Positions 9,401 to 15,890 of a DNA stretch of 22,530 nucleotides are shown in pieces; positions within the stretch are counted from its first letter, which is position 1; each line of letters begins with the position of its first letter. The position numbers and the translations under genes were made by a program. Under the pieces are notes generated by a model. It searched no databases and was not told the origin of the DNA. It was given only the letters and a program-made list of their open reading frames with translations. This DNA is from Candidatus Cryptobacteroides faecihippi (GTDB taxonomy: Bacteria > Bacteroidota > Bacteroidia > Bacteroidales > UBA932), in contig JAGHSC010000125.1 of assembly GCA_018066065.1 (NCBI GenBank), positions 1 through 22,530 of the forward strand. Direction: 5' to 3'.

Positions 9401-11764
9401 GGAAGCCTTTACCGTCAGTGAATATGATCCCGGAGCAGGGAGCCTCAGCTTCTTCAGCGTGTTGGAAGGCGCCTTGGAAGACTCGATGACCTTGCCGGAA
9501 AAGTCCTTCAATTCATAAGAGACCTCGGATGCCACGTCCTTCCGGCTGTTGGTACGGCACGTGAACCGGACATCGGCCACGTCCCCGGAGACAATCTGGC
9601 ACCTGTTCCTCCAGCCTTGAGACAGCACGGCACACTGTCCCTCGGCATGGTTCACGACCTCTGCCTCAAGATCGAAGCTGCTGGAGATGAAGACTCCATG
9701 AGAGAATTCCTGAGTCTCCCCCGTCGCATCAGTGACCTTGACGGTCACGGCATAGGAGTCGTAGCTGTCCCCGGCAGGGAACTCCAGTGAGAATGAGCCA
9801 TCTTCCGACAGAGTGAGGGAACCTTCCTTCAGCTGTATCCTGCCGCGGTTCACCACGTAGCTGACACTGGCGGAGCTGAGCGGATGCCCGGAATAGCTGG
9901 ACACCTTTCCCTTGACCTCAACCGTGTCGCCAGGGAAATAGACTGTGTCTTCATCTTCAAATTCAAGGTCATAGGACGGAAGTACGAACTCATCGACAAC
10001 GACCACCCTGCGCCTGACGGTACCATCGCACTCAACCTCGATGCCGAAGTGGCCGTTCCTCAGACCGACAGGGATCTCGAACTCACCCGCAACCGCCCCG
10101 AACTCATTTGTACGGAGATCCAGATCGGCAATCTTCTTGTCCTCGGAGCTCCAGAGGACAGCCTTGGCACTCCTTCCAGCAGGAAAGACATCCATGCCAT
10201 CGGCATTGCCCTGATAGAACACAGCCTTGAACCTTGCCGTCTCGCCTGGGTTGTAGGCAGCCTTGTCGGTGAAGACAATGCAGTAAGGATCCTTTCTCGT
10301 GCGGCCCACAGGGGAATAGTCATTCAATCCGAAATAGCATGGCCGCGACTTGTGGAAGATTCCCTCCGAATCGACATAGGAAGCAGAAATCTGATGATAG
10401 GCATTCTCCTTGAAAGCCTTGGTGATTGCCTCCGGAACCATGGTGAATCCATCCACGGCGATGCCTTCAGCCTTCGCTACGGTGGATTCGGAGCGGATGA
10501 GACTGAGATCGACCTTCTCCACCGGCTTTCCTGTCCTGCAATCTGCAGCATAGAAGCCCCAGACATTGCCGTCCAGCTGCCTGAGAGCCAGCGAGAGACT
10601 GTGCTGGTTATAATGGATGCTGGTGGCAAGCTTGCCGCTCCGTGCAGTGACCAGATAGTCTCCATCATTGATTCTTGGCAATGGAAGCTTCACAGTGTCA
10701 GCCGCATAGAAACTTCGGGAAGGATTCTTGAGAGCCTGCCTGAAGACCGGCTTCGCATCCTTGAGTTCAGGAGTGACGGTGAGCTCGAACTGATCGACAT
10801 TGCGGAGCAGCACGACGATCGAGTCCATGCTGAACCCTACATTCATTTCCTTTGCCTGGAGGCAGTCCATCATGGAAGAGAATGCGTCCACGGTGGATGC
10901 TATCCTGCGGTCGACGCCTGACTGGCAGGACTTGCGTTCCTTCTCGAAGGCGCGGCAGTCGGCAAGGAGGGCGGAATAGTCTTCAGAAGTTCCGTGATGC
11001 GAGTCAAGGCTGTCCTTGACATAGCCGACAAGCCGGCCAAGGGCCAGAAGGCGGATGGCTTGGCCCTTATGCTTGGAAGCGAAAGACCTGCAGACGTCCC
11101 TCCGGTTTGAATAGGAAGACTTCTCCAGCATCCTGCGGAACTCCAGATAGTCCGCACCGGGATACCTGTCTCCAAGGCATTCAGCCAGAGGATCGGCGGC
11201 CTGATGCATGGCAGTCCCACTGAACAACGAGAATTCATTCCAGAGGGCGAATTCATAGTCATTCCGGATCTGGTCGATGATGATGTCGGTCATCCCATCC
11301 TCGAGGGCCAGGCTGGAATAGAACGCGTCATTCCTTCCCGCCTCGAGGCGGGCCCTGTTGTTCTTGATGAACTCTATCTGACGTGAGTAGAGGCGCGATC
11401 CGTGCATGTAGGTCACAATCGGCTCATCATACTCGGCAACCTCCCGCGCAAGGCTGTCCTGCAGGGCAGTGCGTAGCTTCCAGTTGCGGCTTGCCTCGGC
11501 CTCTACCTTGCGGGTGGCAGCATCATAGAAGTCCCAGTGGAGCCTCTTCGCCCTCGCCTGAGACTTGATTTCCTCAAGGATCGATGCGACCTTCTGCGGA
11601 CGGTCCGCAGCCACAGCATCATTGTAATCCTTCCACAGAGAGGACAGGACATGTCCCTCGGAATCCGGCTTTGAATTGTATTCCCTGTTCATTGATGCAT
11701 TTACACTGAGAGCCGCAGCAATAACTACCGCTGCGACGATGATCGATGACAATAATCTCTTCAT
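6416..11764 (-). CDS. large alpha-2-macroglobulin-like protein without a CxEQ thioester
   Basis: About 1782 aa from the chosen start MKRLLSSIIVAAVVIAAALS, a signal peptide without lipobox; the longer frame to 11803 adds 13 residues before the signal. The first ~400 residues are charged and mostly helical. An MG2 domain lies near 495-590 (TDKAAYNPGETARFKAVFYQ), followed by further macroglobulin-type beta domains. The A2M domain is near 1070-1170 (FSTSLAFEPFLHPDADGKVS), then a degenerate alpha-toroid thioester-like domain with DGGFGWFEG near 1336. Where GCxEQ is expected I find no Cys-x-Glu-Gln, so covalent trapping is unlikely. It resembles the thioester-less macroglobulins common in Bacteroidetes. 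Its gene begins 54 bp after folC with no promoter match between them, suggesting one transcript. Its actual function is unknown; protease inhibition or an adhesive/structural role are possibilities. Confidence 0.88.
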   Translation of the reverse strand: MKRLLSSIIVAAVVIAAALSVNASMNREYNSKPDSEGHVLSSLWKDYNDAVAADRPQKVASILEEIKSQARAKRLHWDFYDAATRKVEAEASRNWKLRTALQDSLAREVAEYDEPIVTYMHGSRLYSRQIEFIKNNRARLEAGRNDAFYSSLALEDGMTDIIIDQIRNDYEFALWNEFSLFSGTAMHQAADPLAECLGDRYPGADYLEFRRMLEKSSYSNRRDVCRSFASKHKGQAIRLLALGRLVGYVKDSLDSHHGTSEDYSALLADCRAFEKERKSCQSGVDRRIASTVDAFSSMMDCLQAKEMNVGFSMDSIVVLLRNVDQFELTVTPELKDAKPVFRQALKNPSRSFYAADTVKLPLPRINDGDYLVTARSGKLATSIHYNQHSLSLALRQLDGNVWGFYAADCRTGKPVEKVDLSLIRSESTVAKAEGIAVDGFTMVPEAITKAFKENAYHQISASYVDSEGIFHKSRPCYFGLNDYSPVGRTRKDPYCIVFTDKAAYNPGETARFKAVFYQGNADGMDVFPAGRSAKAVLWSSEDKKIADLDLRTNEFGAVAGEFEIPVGLRNGHFGIEVECDGTVRRRVVVVDEFVLPSYDLEFEDEDTVYFPGDTVEVKGKVSSYSGHPLSSASVSYVVNRGRIQLKEGSLTLSEDGSFSLEFPAGDSYDSYAVTVKVTDATGETQEFSHGVFISSSFDLEAEVVNHAEGQCAVLSQGWRNRCQIVSGDVADVRFTCRTNSRKDVASEVSYELKDFSGKVIESSKAPSNTLKKLRLPAPGSYSLTVKASLSSQNGREVTATHAIDILRLDDSATVLDAPYENVFKLVGPCADGHLKTGEDIILQAGAGSGPVWMVVELFGDRRQLLEKRLVHLDGKAGEKGSLEELHFNYAESYPDGLYLSVFYFRNGMDYRYSKTFLREKPQIPMKLSFSRLAEKALPGSRFEVDLESEAGCELVAAVFDKSSERISSNAWARAVNPERSVAFTGIFSVCGGTTDYIGSLESKNVVGKAIPSRKYKAATRANLTLNDMYDVEVMDYAESAPMAAPVEEPRYSIQSDESADAVPDAAVRSDFSTSLAFEPFLHPDADGKVSFAFDVADKLSTFVVQVYAHDKTMRDALVRDEFVVTIPVKVTVSEPKYIHSGDRLVLHATVSNTSGLPVVGTVALRAYPSAEHEGAKPYATSSMKVTVPANGSVPVSFEVNPKNHEEIGLMVSFSDKAKTFSDAMFVTVPVLPAEQTLTEAHSAVLLSGMDKTALLRRIQSEFTGTTHSGAEYSERDIRRMVIDALPSKVEPSGKDVLSLSEALYVRKVAASLGADFEVKTSDRELFSRIMACRCADGGFGWFEGMNSSASITAVVLERFSRLERLGLGVEEFDPAHSVTYLDRVHFLHSGAPSWCGWLSDAQYMHVRSLYPEVAFDVVRETAGQKAEFKKNFKEFKELASDYLVPSAKDGRGLNGMILEKARRIKTLINLVSSPEGIALASAWGVKLNASSRMKNSLGADALSLIEYSVEHVDGGWYYPNAVMPWRGLLESELYAHSLLCDLLCNEYVVEAAASDPSVSSPAKLADGIRIWLMLQKETQKWGDDPAFVDAIGAVLSGPDSVLETKVITLTKTYRKPVSEIAAAGNGFTVERHFFREIAAGDGKLSREEIKPGTVLHVGDKVVAEYRIWNQENRSFVKLVAPREAAFRPVDQLSGCYGWWLSPLRVSGVWALTPQGYRNVKSSVTEYYFDVYPEENTTVSEAFYVTQEGAFTAPVVTIESLYAPHYRANDGFGGVVKTDFDKK

Positions 11765-11818
11765 GCTGACAGATTGATTGTAAGACTGGGACGGTTTACC
11801 CAAACTCCATGCCAGAGG

Positions 11819-13186
11819 TCACATGTTCCTGGATGGTCTGAGGACCTCGACCGCCTCTGACACAAGATAGGTGCTCCCACCGACGTAGACAAGAGGCTCT
11901 GCACCATCCCTTCCAACGGAAGCGCGGCTGAGCCTCATCGCCATGTCCAGAGCCTCCTTGACGGAAGAGGCATCATACACCCTCGAGGTGCTTCTCCCCG
12001 TCTCAGCGCAGAACTCACGGTAGCGTGCCGCAAGCTCGCCCTCCGGGAGGGCCCTCCTGGTGCTGGGATTCGTGAATATGTAAGTTGCGTTTCGCGGCAT
12101 CAGAGGCATGATCCCGTCCAGGTCCTTGTCAGCCATGACAGCATAGACAATGATCAGGGAGGAGCAGCCGCCTTCTTCCAGCATGGCTTCAAGCTGGGCG
12201 AAGTTCTCCTTCAGGGCAGCAGGATTGTGACCGATGTCGGCAATCACGCGCGGATGGTGCGACAGGCACTCCCAGCGTCCGTGGAACTCCATCCTGGCAG
12301 CAGTCTTCCTGACCGCCTCCTCGACATCAGCAGATGCCATTGCCTCTGAATATCCTGGGTGCGAGGCGAGGATGTCCACCGCCGCAAGGACGGTGCGCAG
12401 GTTCATGTACTGATACTTTCCCTGAAGGTCCATCCTCTTGAGAATGGACTGGTTGCGGTGCCAGAGGGATGGTTCCCCATCCTGGGCGAAAGTCAGCGGG
12501 CAGAGGCCTTCGGCCACCTCGGTGAAGACAGGTTTCGTCTCTGGAAGATACTCCCCCACGAGAGCCGGGACTCCAGCCTTGAATATTCCCGCCTTCTCGC
12601 GGGCTATCTCGGCCACGGTGCTGCCCAGGAGGGCGCAGTGGTCGAGGGCTATGCTCGTGACGATTGAGAGGTCCGGGGTGATGATGTTGGTGCTGTCGAG
12701 ACGTCCGCCGAGGCCCACCTCGATGACGGCCACGTCCACCCTTTCATCCGCGAACCACTTGAAAGCCAGGCCAGTGGTTATCTCGAAGAAGGAAAGGTCA
12801 AGCCTGTCCATCAGAGCCTCATTGGTGCAGAGGAAATCGTAGACATAGTCCTTTGGAGCGAGGCGCACCGGGGCTGAGTCGCCATCCTTGATGCGCATCC
12901 TTTCCCGGAAATCGACGATGTGGGGAGACGTGTAGAGTCCCACCTTGAGGCCGGCGGAAGCAAGCACCGAGGCAAGCATGATGGCGACGGATCCCTTGCC
13001 GTTCGTCCCGGCAACATGGATGGTGCGGAATGCCGCATGCGGATTCCCCAGTCCTTCCGCAAACTCCAGCATGTGCTCCAGGCCGGGCTTGTAGGCCTCG
13101 CTGAACGACACCTTCTGGATGGAAGGGAACCTGGTAAATATCGCCTCGACCTTCGCCTTGTAGCTCTTGTCACTGAAACTTGCCAT
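11819..13186 (-). CDS. folC: bifunctional folylpolyglutamate synthase / dihydrofolate synthase
   Basis: The cytoplasmic Mur-ligase-family enzyme makes dihydrofolate from dihydropteroate and glutamate and adds further glutamates to folates, using ATP. The 455-aa length fits the family. The P-loop is HVAGTNGKGSV (residues 57-67). Further family motifs are LYTSPHIVDFRERM, the central VIEVGLGGRLDSTN, SIALDHCALLG with REKAGIFK, and DIGHNPAALKEN leading the C-terminal glutamate-ligase domain. The start MASFSDK at 13186 lies just downstream of a good -7 box. It is the first gene of a probable two-gene unit with the large macroglobulin, an unexpected pairing, and diverges from the PurL-like gene. Confidence 0.95.
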   Translation of the reverse strand: MASFSDKSYKAKVEAIFTRFPSIQKVSFSEAYKPGLEHMLEFAEGLGNPHAAFRTIHVAGTNGKGSVAIMLASVLASAGLKVGLYTSPHIVDFRERMRIKDGDSAPVRLAPKDYVYDFLCTNEALMDRLDLSFFEITTGLAFKWFADERVDVAVIEVGLGGRLDSTNIITPDLSIVTSIALDHCALLGSTVAEIAREKAGIFKAGVPALVGEYLPETKPVFTEVAEGLCPLTFAQDGEPSLWHRNQSILKRMDLQGKYQYMNLRTVLAAVDILASHPGYSEAMASADVEEAVRKTAARMEFHGRWECLSHHPRVIADIGHNPAALKENFAQLEAMLEEGGCSSLIIVYAVMADKDLDGIMPLMPRNATYIFTNPSTRRALPEGELAARYREFCAETGRSTSRVYDASSVKEALDMAMRLSRASVGRDGAEPLVYVGGSTYLVSEAVEVLRPSRNM

Positions 13187-13205
13187 CTCTACTCACTACT
13201 CTTTT

Positions 13206-13235
13206 TTGAACTGAATTCAAATTTACTTAAATTTA
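13206..13235 (+). promoter_or_regulatory. possible promoter of the PurL-like/phoH unit
   Basis: TTG (13206-13208), 19 bp, then TAAATTTA (13228-13235), which differs from TAnnTTTG only at the last base. It would give a leader of about 10 nt for the ATG at 13253. It overlaps the opposing folC -7 box. Confidence 0.4.
13218..13225 (-). promoter_or_regulatory. -7 element of the folC promoter
   Basis: The minus strand reads TAAATTTG (13225-13218), an exact TAnnTTTG match, about 32 bp before the folC ATG. I see no convincing TTG at the -33 position. Confidence 0.5.
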
Positions 13236-13252
13236 CGAACATTTTCCACGAA

Positions 13253-14422
13253 ATGAAGGGAAAAAGATCTGCACTACACTCAACCTACATCATCGACGGG
13301 GTGACAATGAGTCTCACGCCTGCCGAGATGCTTGACGGCTGCCTGCCAGGTGATGCCGCCGGCGCTCCTGACAGATCCGGTCTCGAGCCGATCATCGACG
13401 AAAGCACCGATCCGTCTCCATCATCAATCACTTTCGAGAACGGGAAGGCACAGGAATACCTCGAGAAGACCGAGGCTCTCCTGGGCGCGCAGAGAGATTG
13501 TCCGATGGCTTACTCTGCCTCCTACACCAAGGGCAGGATCAGCCAGGCCCTGCTCGATTCCATATGGAAGAAAGGTCATTTCCGACTGGCCGACCTCGGC
13601 CTGGACGGGCGCTGGAGATGGGATTCAAGGAAGATCGGGAACATGGCGGCCTTCTACGATTCCGCCGAAGCCGCCGCCGACTTCATCGAAGGGCTGGGAA
13701 TCTGCCTGACTGGATATTCATGCACCGAGAGTGCGAAGGGCAGCGGGGTCACGTTCAAGGTCGTCACCGCAGGGCGCATCGACTCCGACGAGGACATGGA
13801 TGAGGGTGAGGACCTGCACATGCCGCCGGCCACGCCGTTCGGCAGCGAGAATCCTTCCATCGGCAAGACGAGGGCCATCCCGGACAAGATGGTTCCCGAC
13901 CCTGAGAGCTGGCTGATCTACATTCCTTTCGACTCCTGCGAGTTCCGCCTCGGAGGGTCCTTGCTGTGCAAGGCTTTCGGGCAAGTCGGAGAGGCGTTCC
14001 CGGAGATTGGAGACGCCGACTATTTCATTGACTGTCACGAGGTTGTCAGAGAGTTCGTGGAGGACAGGATAGCGACGGCCGGTGTCACGGTCTGCGAGGG
14101 AGGGCTCCTGACGGCGCTCAAGTCCATGTGCCCTGACGGTGTCGGAGCGACGCTGGACATCAGCGGGATCCTCAGCGCCTATGGCGAGAAGAGTGCCACC
14201 AGGGTGCTGTTCGCCGAGGTTCCGGGCGTGCTGGTACAGATCAGGGACATCGACTACGACTATGTCGACGCCGAGCTGCTTCTCCAGGACATCGCCTACT
14301 ATCCCGTCGGCCACCCTGTCCCTGGATCGGACAAGGTCAAGGTCAAGACCGCCGGAGGCCATGGGATCTCGGGGATCCTGCAGTCGCTGCTCTCCGGACA
14401 GGCATCCGAAGGTGAAGATTGA
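13253..14422 (+). CDS. AIR-synthase/PurL-superfamily-like protein of unknown function
   Basis: A 389-aa protein from ATG 13253; ATG 13307 (371 aa) is an alternative, while starts further upstream run into folC and are rejected. I do not recognise a characterised homologue. The C-terminal half (about 215-350) has the pattern of the AIR-synthase C-terminal domain: EFRLGGS at 230-236, the segment VTVCEGGLLTALKSM at 278-292 where PurL/PurM enzymes have HDxSDGGL, and VLFAEVPGVLVQI at 318-330 like the late strand of PurL. The histidine and aspartates of the normal motif are missing, so catalysis is doubtful. The N-terminal part contains WRWDSRKIGNMAAFYDSAEA, and an acidic linker lies at 178-187. 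It ends 17 bp before the PIN-PhoH gene and is probably cotranscribed with it. Function unknown; a ligand-binding regulator is one possibility. Confidence 0.75.
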   Translation: MKGKRSALHSTYIIDGVTMSLTPAEMLDGCLPGDAAGAPDRSGLEPIIDESTDPSPSSITFENGKAQEYLEKTEALLGAQRDCPMAYSASYTKGRISQALLDSIWKKGHFRLADLGLDGRWRWDSRKIGNMAAFYDSAEAAADFIEGLGICLTGYSCTESAKGSGVTFKVVTAGRIDSDEDMDEGEDLHMPPATPFGSENPSIGKTRAIPDKMVPDPESWLIYIPFDSCEFRLGGSLLCKAFGQVGEAFPEIGDADYFIDCHEVVREFVEDRIATAGVTVCEGGLLTALKSMCPDGVGATLDISGILSAYGEKSATRVLFAEVPGVLVQIRDIDYDYVDAELLLQDIAYYPVGHPVPGSDKVKVKTAGGHGISGILQSLLSGQASEGED

Positions 14423-14439
14423 TTTCTATTCCAAACGAT

Positions 14440-15402
14440 ATGGCAAGATACGCAAATGTTCCTTCCGCACGGAAGGCAGGCAGCAAGCCGAAGATCTTCG
14501 TGCTTGACACCAACATCATACTGCATGACCACAAGGCGATCCGCAAGTTCCAGGACAACGACGTCGTGATTCCGATCGTGGTCGTCGAGGAGCTTGACAA
14601 GTTCAAGAAAGGAAATGATTCCCTTGCCCTGAACGCCAGAGGCTTCATGAGAGACATCGACAGGATCACCGAGGGACGCGCCTTCGGGAAGAATGGCGTC
14701 TCGATCGGCAAGAACCTGGGCAACATCAAGATCGAGCCAAACCATCCTTTCCCGGACGAGATGGCCGGAATGTTCTACGATGACATCCCCGACCACAGGA
14801 TCCTTGCGACGGCAATCTGGGTCCGCGACAACAATCCGGGCAGGTTCGTCGCCCTTGTCACCAAGGACATCAACCTCAGGATGAAGGCCAAGGCTGCCGG
14901 GATGGAGGTTCAGGATTACCTGACCGACAGGGTCGAGGAGGAGAAGGTCGAGAATTCCGCAAAGGAGGTGATCTACCTCGACGACATCACTCCGGAGGCT
15001 TTGTCGGCAATTGCCTACAGCCCTGAGACTTCCGTCGAATGGAAGGCTGTTGCCAAGACCGAGCCGAAGCCAAACCAGCTCTACAAGATCAGGAATGAGG
15101 GCAATGTTCTCTGTGCCCGCTACGATGCCAACTCCGGAAGGGTGGTCCTCGTGAAGACCAAGTCAGCCTACGGGATCAGGCCGAGGAACGACGAGCAGAA
15201 GTTCGCCATCGATGCCTGCATGAACCCAGAGATCCAGCTCGTCTCGATGACGGGAGGTGCCGGCACCGGAAAGACCCTGATAGCGCTTGCCGCAGCCATC
15301 GAGCAGGCCAGGGACTTCGACCAGATCATCCTCACCAGGCCGACGGTCGTGCTCGGAAACAGGAGATCGGATTCCTCCCGGGCGACCAGAAGACAAAGAT
15401 GA
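14440..15402 (+). CDS. PhoH2 N-terminal fragment: PIN domain plus Walker A
   Basis: As read, this frame gives 320 aa ending in an out-of-frame tail (RRSDSSRATRRQR) after TVVLGN. It retains the complete PIN domain, the linker and the Walker A lysine but lacks Walker B, so ATP hydrolysis should be lost while the ribonuclease domain could still fold. The stop TGA (15400-15402) overlaps the ATG of the second fragment. Confidence 0.6.
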   Translation: MARYANVPSARKAGSKPKIFVLDTNIILHDHKAIRKFQDNDVVIPIVVVEELDKFKKGNDSLALNARGFMRDIDRITEGRAFGKNGVSIGKNLGNIKIEPNHPFPDEMAGMFYDDIPDHRILATAIWVRDNNPGRFVALVTKDINLRMKAKAAGMEVQDYLTDRVEEEKVENSAKEVIYLDDITPEALSAIAYSPETSVEWKAVAKTEPKPNQLYKIRNEGNVLCARYDANSGRVVLVKTKSAYGIRPRNDEQKFAIDACMNPEIQLVSMTGGAGTGKTLIALAAAIEQARDFDQIILTRPTVVLGNRRSDSSRATRRQR

Positions 15403-15812
15403 GTCCTTTCATCCAGCCTCTCATGGACAACCTCAATGTCATCGGGGGACAGTTCAGGTCGACCAGCAAGGAGGCCATGAAGATCGACGAGATGCTCAAG
15501 ACCGAGAAACTGCTCATCTCCCCTCTCGCCTACATCAGGGGACGAAGCCTGGGCAAGGTCTTCCTCATCTGCGACGAGGCCCAGAACCTTACTCCGAACG
15601 AGATCAAGACCATCATCACCAGAGCCGGAGAGGGCACGAAGATGGTTTTCACCGGCGACATCTTCCAGATCGACCAGCCTTATCTGGACAAATGGTCCAA
15701 CGGTCTGACACATCTTGGAGAGAAGATGGACGGCCAGAAACTATTCGAGCACGTATTCCTCAGAGTCGGTGAGAGAAGCGAGCTTTCTGACATCGCATCA
15801 AAGTTGCTATAA
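15399..15812 (+). CDS. PhoH2 C-terminal fragment: Walker B half of the ATPase
   Basis: 137 aa beginning at ATG 15399, a methionine that is internal in the intact family sequence (KMSPFIQPLMDNL). It carries LAYIRGRSLGKVFLICDEAQ, TGDIFQID and the C-terminal RVGERSELSDIASKLL. The ATGA overlap with the preceding stop could permit low-level reinitiation, but the fragment alone has no nucleotide-binding loop. Confidence 0.6.
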   Translation: MSPFIQPLMDNLNVIGGQFRSTSKEAMKIDEMLKTEKLLISPLAYIRGRSLGKVFLICDEAQNLTPNEIKTIITRAGEGTKMVFTGDIFQIDQPYLDKWSNGLTHLGEKMDGQKLFEHVFLRVGERSELSDIASKLL

Positions 15813-15834
15813 CGAATCCTTTTTAGTAACTTTG
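15804..15834 (+). promoter_or_regulatory. promoter of ppdK
   Basis: TTG (15804-15806) is followed after 20 bp by TAACTTTG (15827-15834), an exact TAnnTTTG match. The -33 lies in the last codons of phoH. The predicted leader of about 50 nt is AT-rich, and I see no hairpin or riboswitch in it. Confidence 0.7.
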
Positions 15835-15890
15835 TACGATTTATTAGCCACAGATTTTACACGAAATATAAATTCAAATAGTTTTAGAAC

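Larger units (their letters stand above)
14440..15812 (+). pseudogene. phoH2: PIN-PhoH family ATPase (PhoH2/YlaK type), frameshifted
   Basis: PhoH2 proteins join an N-terminal PIN ribonuclease domain to a PhoH P-loop ATPase; mycobacterial members act on RNA. The PIN domain (about residues 18-170) begins with FVLDTNIILHD (metal-binding Asp23) and ends with VTKDINLRMKAKAAG. Walker A is GGAGTGKT (15253-15276, Lys278) and Walker B is LICDEAQN in the other frame (15564-15587). The frame changes around 15358-15364: the family sequence expected after TVVLGN (EIGFLPGDQKTKMSPF) is found one base back. One missing base, for example A in AACAAGGAG, explains this. Repaired, it would be about 457 aa, normal length. 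The start is ATG 14440; the TTG at 14419 would overlap the previous gene. Confidence 0.85.

Noticed and set aside
9884..10921. 345-codon open frame on the plus strand opposite the large macroglobulin
   Set aside because: Its translation resembles no family and it lies antisense to a well-supported coding region; it is a by-product of codon bias.
12920..13252. Upstream extension of the PurL-like frame into folC
   Set aside because: The extra residues are antisense to the folC N-terminus; ATG 13253 follows a promoter-like sequence and is the sensible start.
15350..15366. Programmed -1 ribosomal frameshift in phoH2
   Set aside because: There is no slippery heptamer in phase, and PhoH2 homologues are a single frame; a one-base loss is simpler.
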